From Flavobacterium psychrophilum (lineage in GTDB: Bacteria > Bacteroidota > Bacteroidia > Flavobacteriales > Flavobacteriaceae), in NCBI GenBank assembly GCA_003243255.1, contig QFQM01000222.1, positions 1-7,150 of the forward strand: a stretch of DNA of 7,150 nt, in the 5' to 3' direction. The notes under the pieces are model-generated. The model searched no databases, was not told where the DNA came from, and was given only the letters and a program-made list of their open reading frames with translations. The stretch's first letter is position 1. The number at the start of each line of letters is the position of its first letter. Shown in pieces: positions 7,074 through 7,150 of the stretch. The position numbers were made by a program, and so were the translations under genes.

Positions 7074-7150
7074 TTAATGTTTTTTATTAACTATCAGTTT
7101 TTTATCGGTCCTGAAGGTATCGGAAGAGATGGTTATGATATACACACCCG
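7074..7150 (-). CDS. C-terminal end of a T9SS-secreted protein (type A sorting domain), partial
   Basis: On the minus strand the frame is open from the window edge to a TAA complementary to 7074-7076, giving the last 24 residues. They read GVYIITISSDTF then RTDKKLIVNKKH. The GxYxxxI start and the (T/D)KKLIV strand near the end are the last two strands of the type A T9SS C-terminal sorting domain (TIGR04183-like). This domain directs proteins through the outer membrane in Bacteroidota and is usually removed on secretion. Nothing can be said of the cargo part, which lies to the right of the window. The gene is convergent with the flavoprotein gene and shares the terminator at 7013-7057. The assignment rests on a short but characteristic tail. 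Confidence 0.8.
   Translation of the reverse strand, partial: GVYIITISSDTFRTDKKLIVNKKH

Overview
The window looks like Bacteroidota DNA, probably Flavobacteriia, Sphingobacteriia or Chitinophagia. It is AT-rich, starts lack clear Shine-Dalgarno sequences, and a minus-strand fragment at the right edge encodes the end of a type IX secretion (T9SS) sorting domain, a system confined to this phylum. The genus cannot be fixed from the sequence.

Positions 1-4642 are the right part of a RiPP (class I lanthipeptide-type) biosynthesis and export operon on the plus strand. In order it holds the 3' end of a LanB-type dehydratase (glutamylation part), a separate SpaB_C/elimination-type protein, a LanT-like ABC transporter with an N-terminal C39 peptidase, and an HlyD-family membrane fusion protein. 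The genes are packed tightly (7-nt gap, 26-nt gap, 11-nt overlap). The two LanB parts would glutamylate and then eliminate Ser/Thr of a precursor peptide. The C39-ABC protein would cut the leader after a double-glycine-type site and export the core, and the HlyD protein would carry it across the periplasm, presumably to a TolC-like channel. No precursor peptide, LanC cyclase or TolC is visible, so they would lie to the left or elsewhere.

Positions 4643-5184 are a 542-nt stretch without a convincing gene. It holds weak hairpins, a T7 run and a doubtful 48-codon minus-strand reading frame. The stretch separates the operon from a plus-strand flavoprotein gene (5185-6903, two-Rossmann FAD/NAD(P)-binding family). 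That gene's link to the peptide pathway is unproven.

Positions 6904-7150 hold a strong hairpin with T-runs in both directions, a bidirectional terminator. It lies between the flavoprotein gene and the convergent minus-strand gene whose T9SS sorting tail is cut by the window edge. The hairpin and the convergent T9SS gene suggest the end of the gene block, possibly of the cluster.
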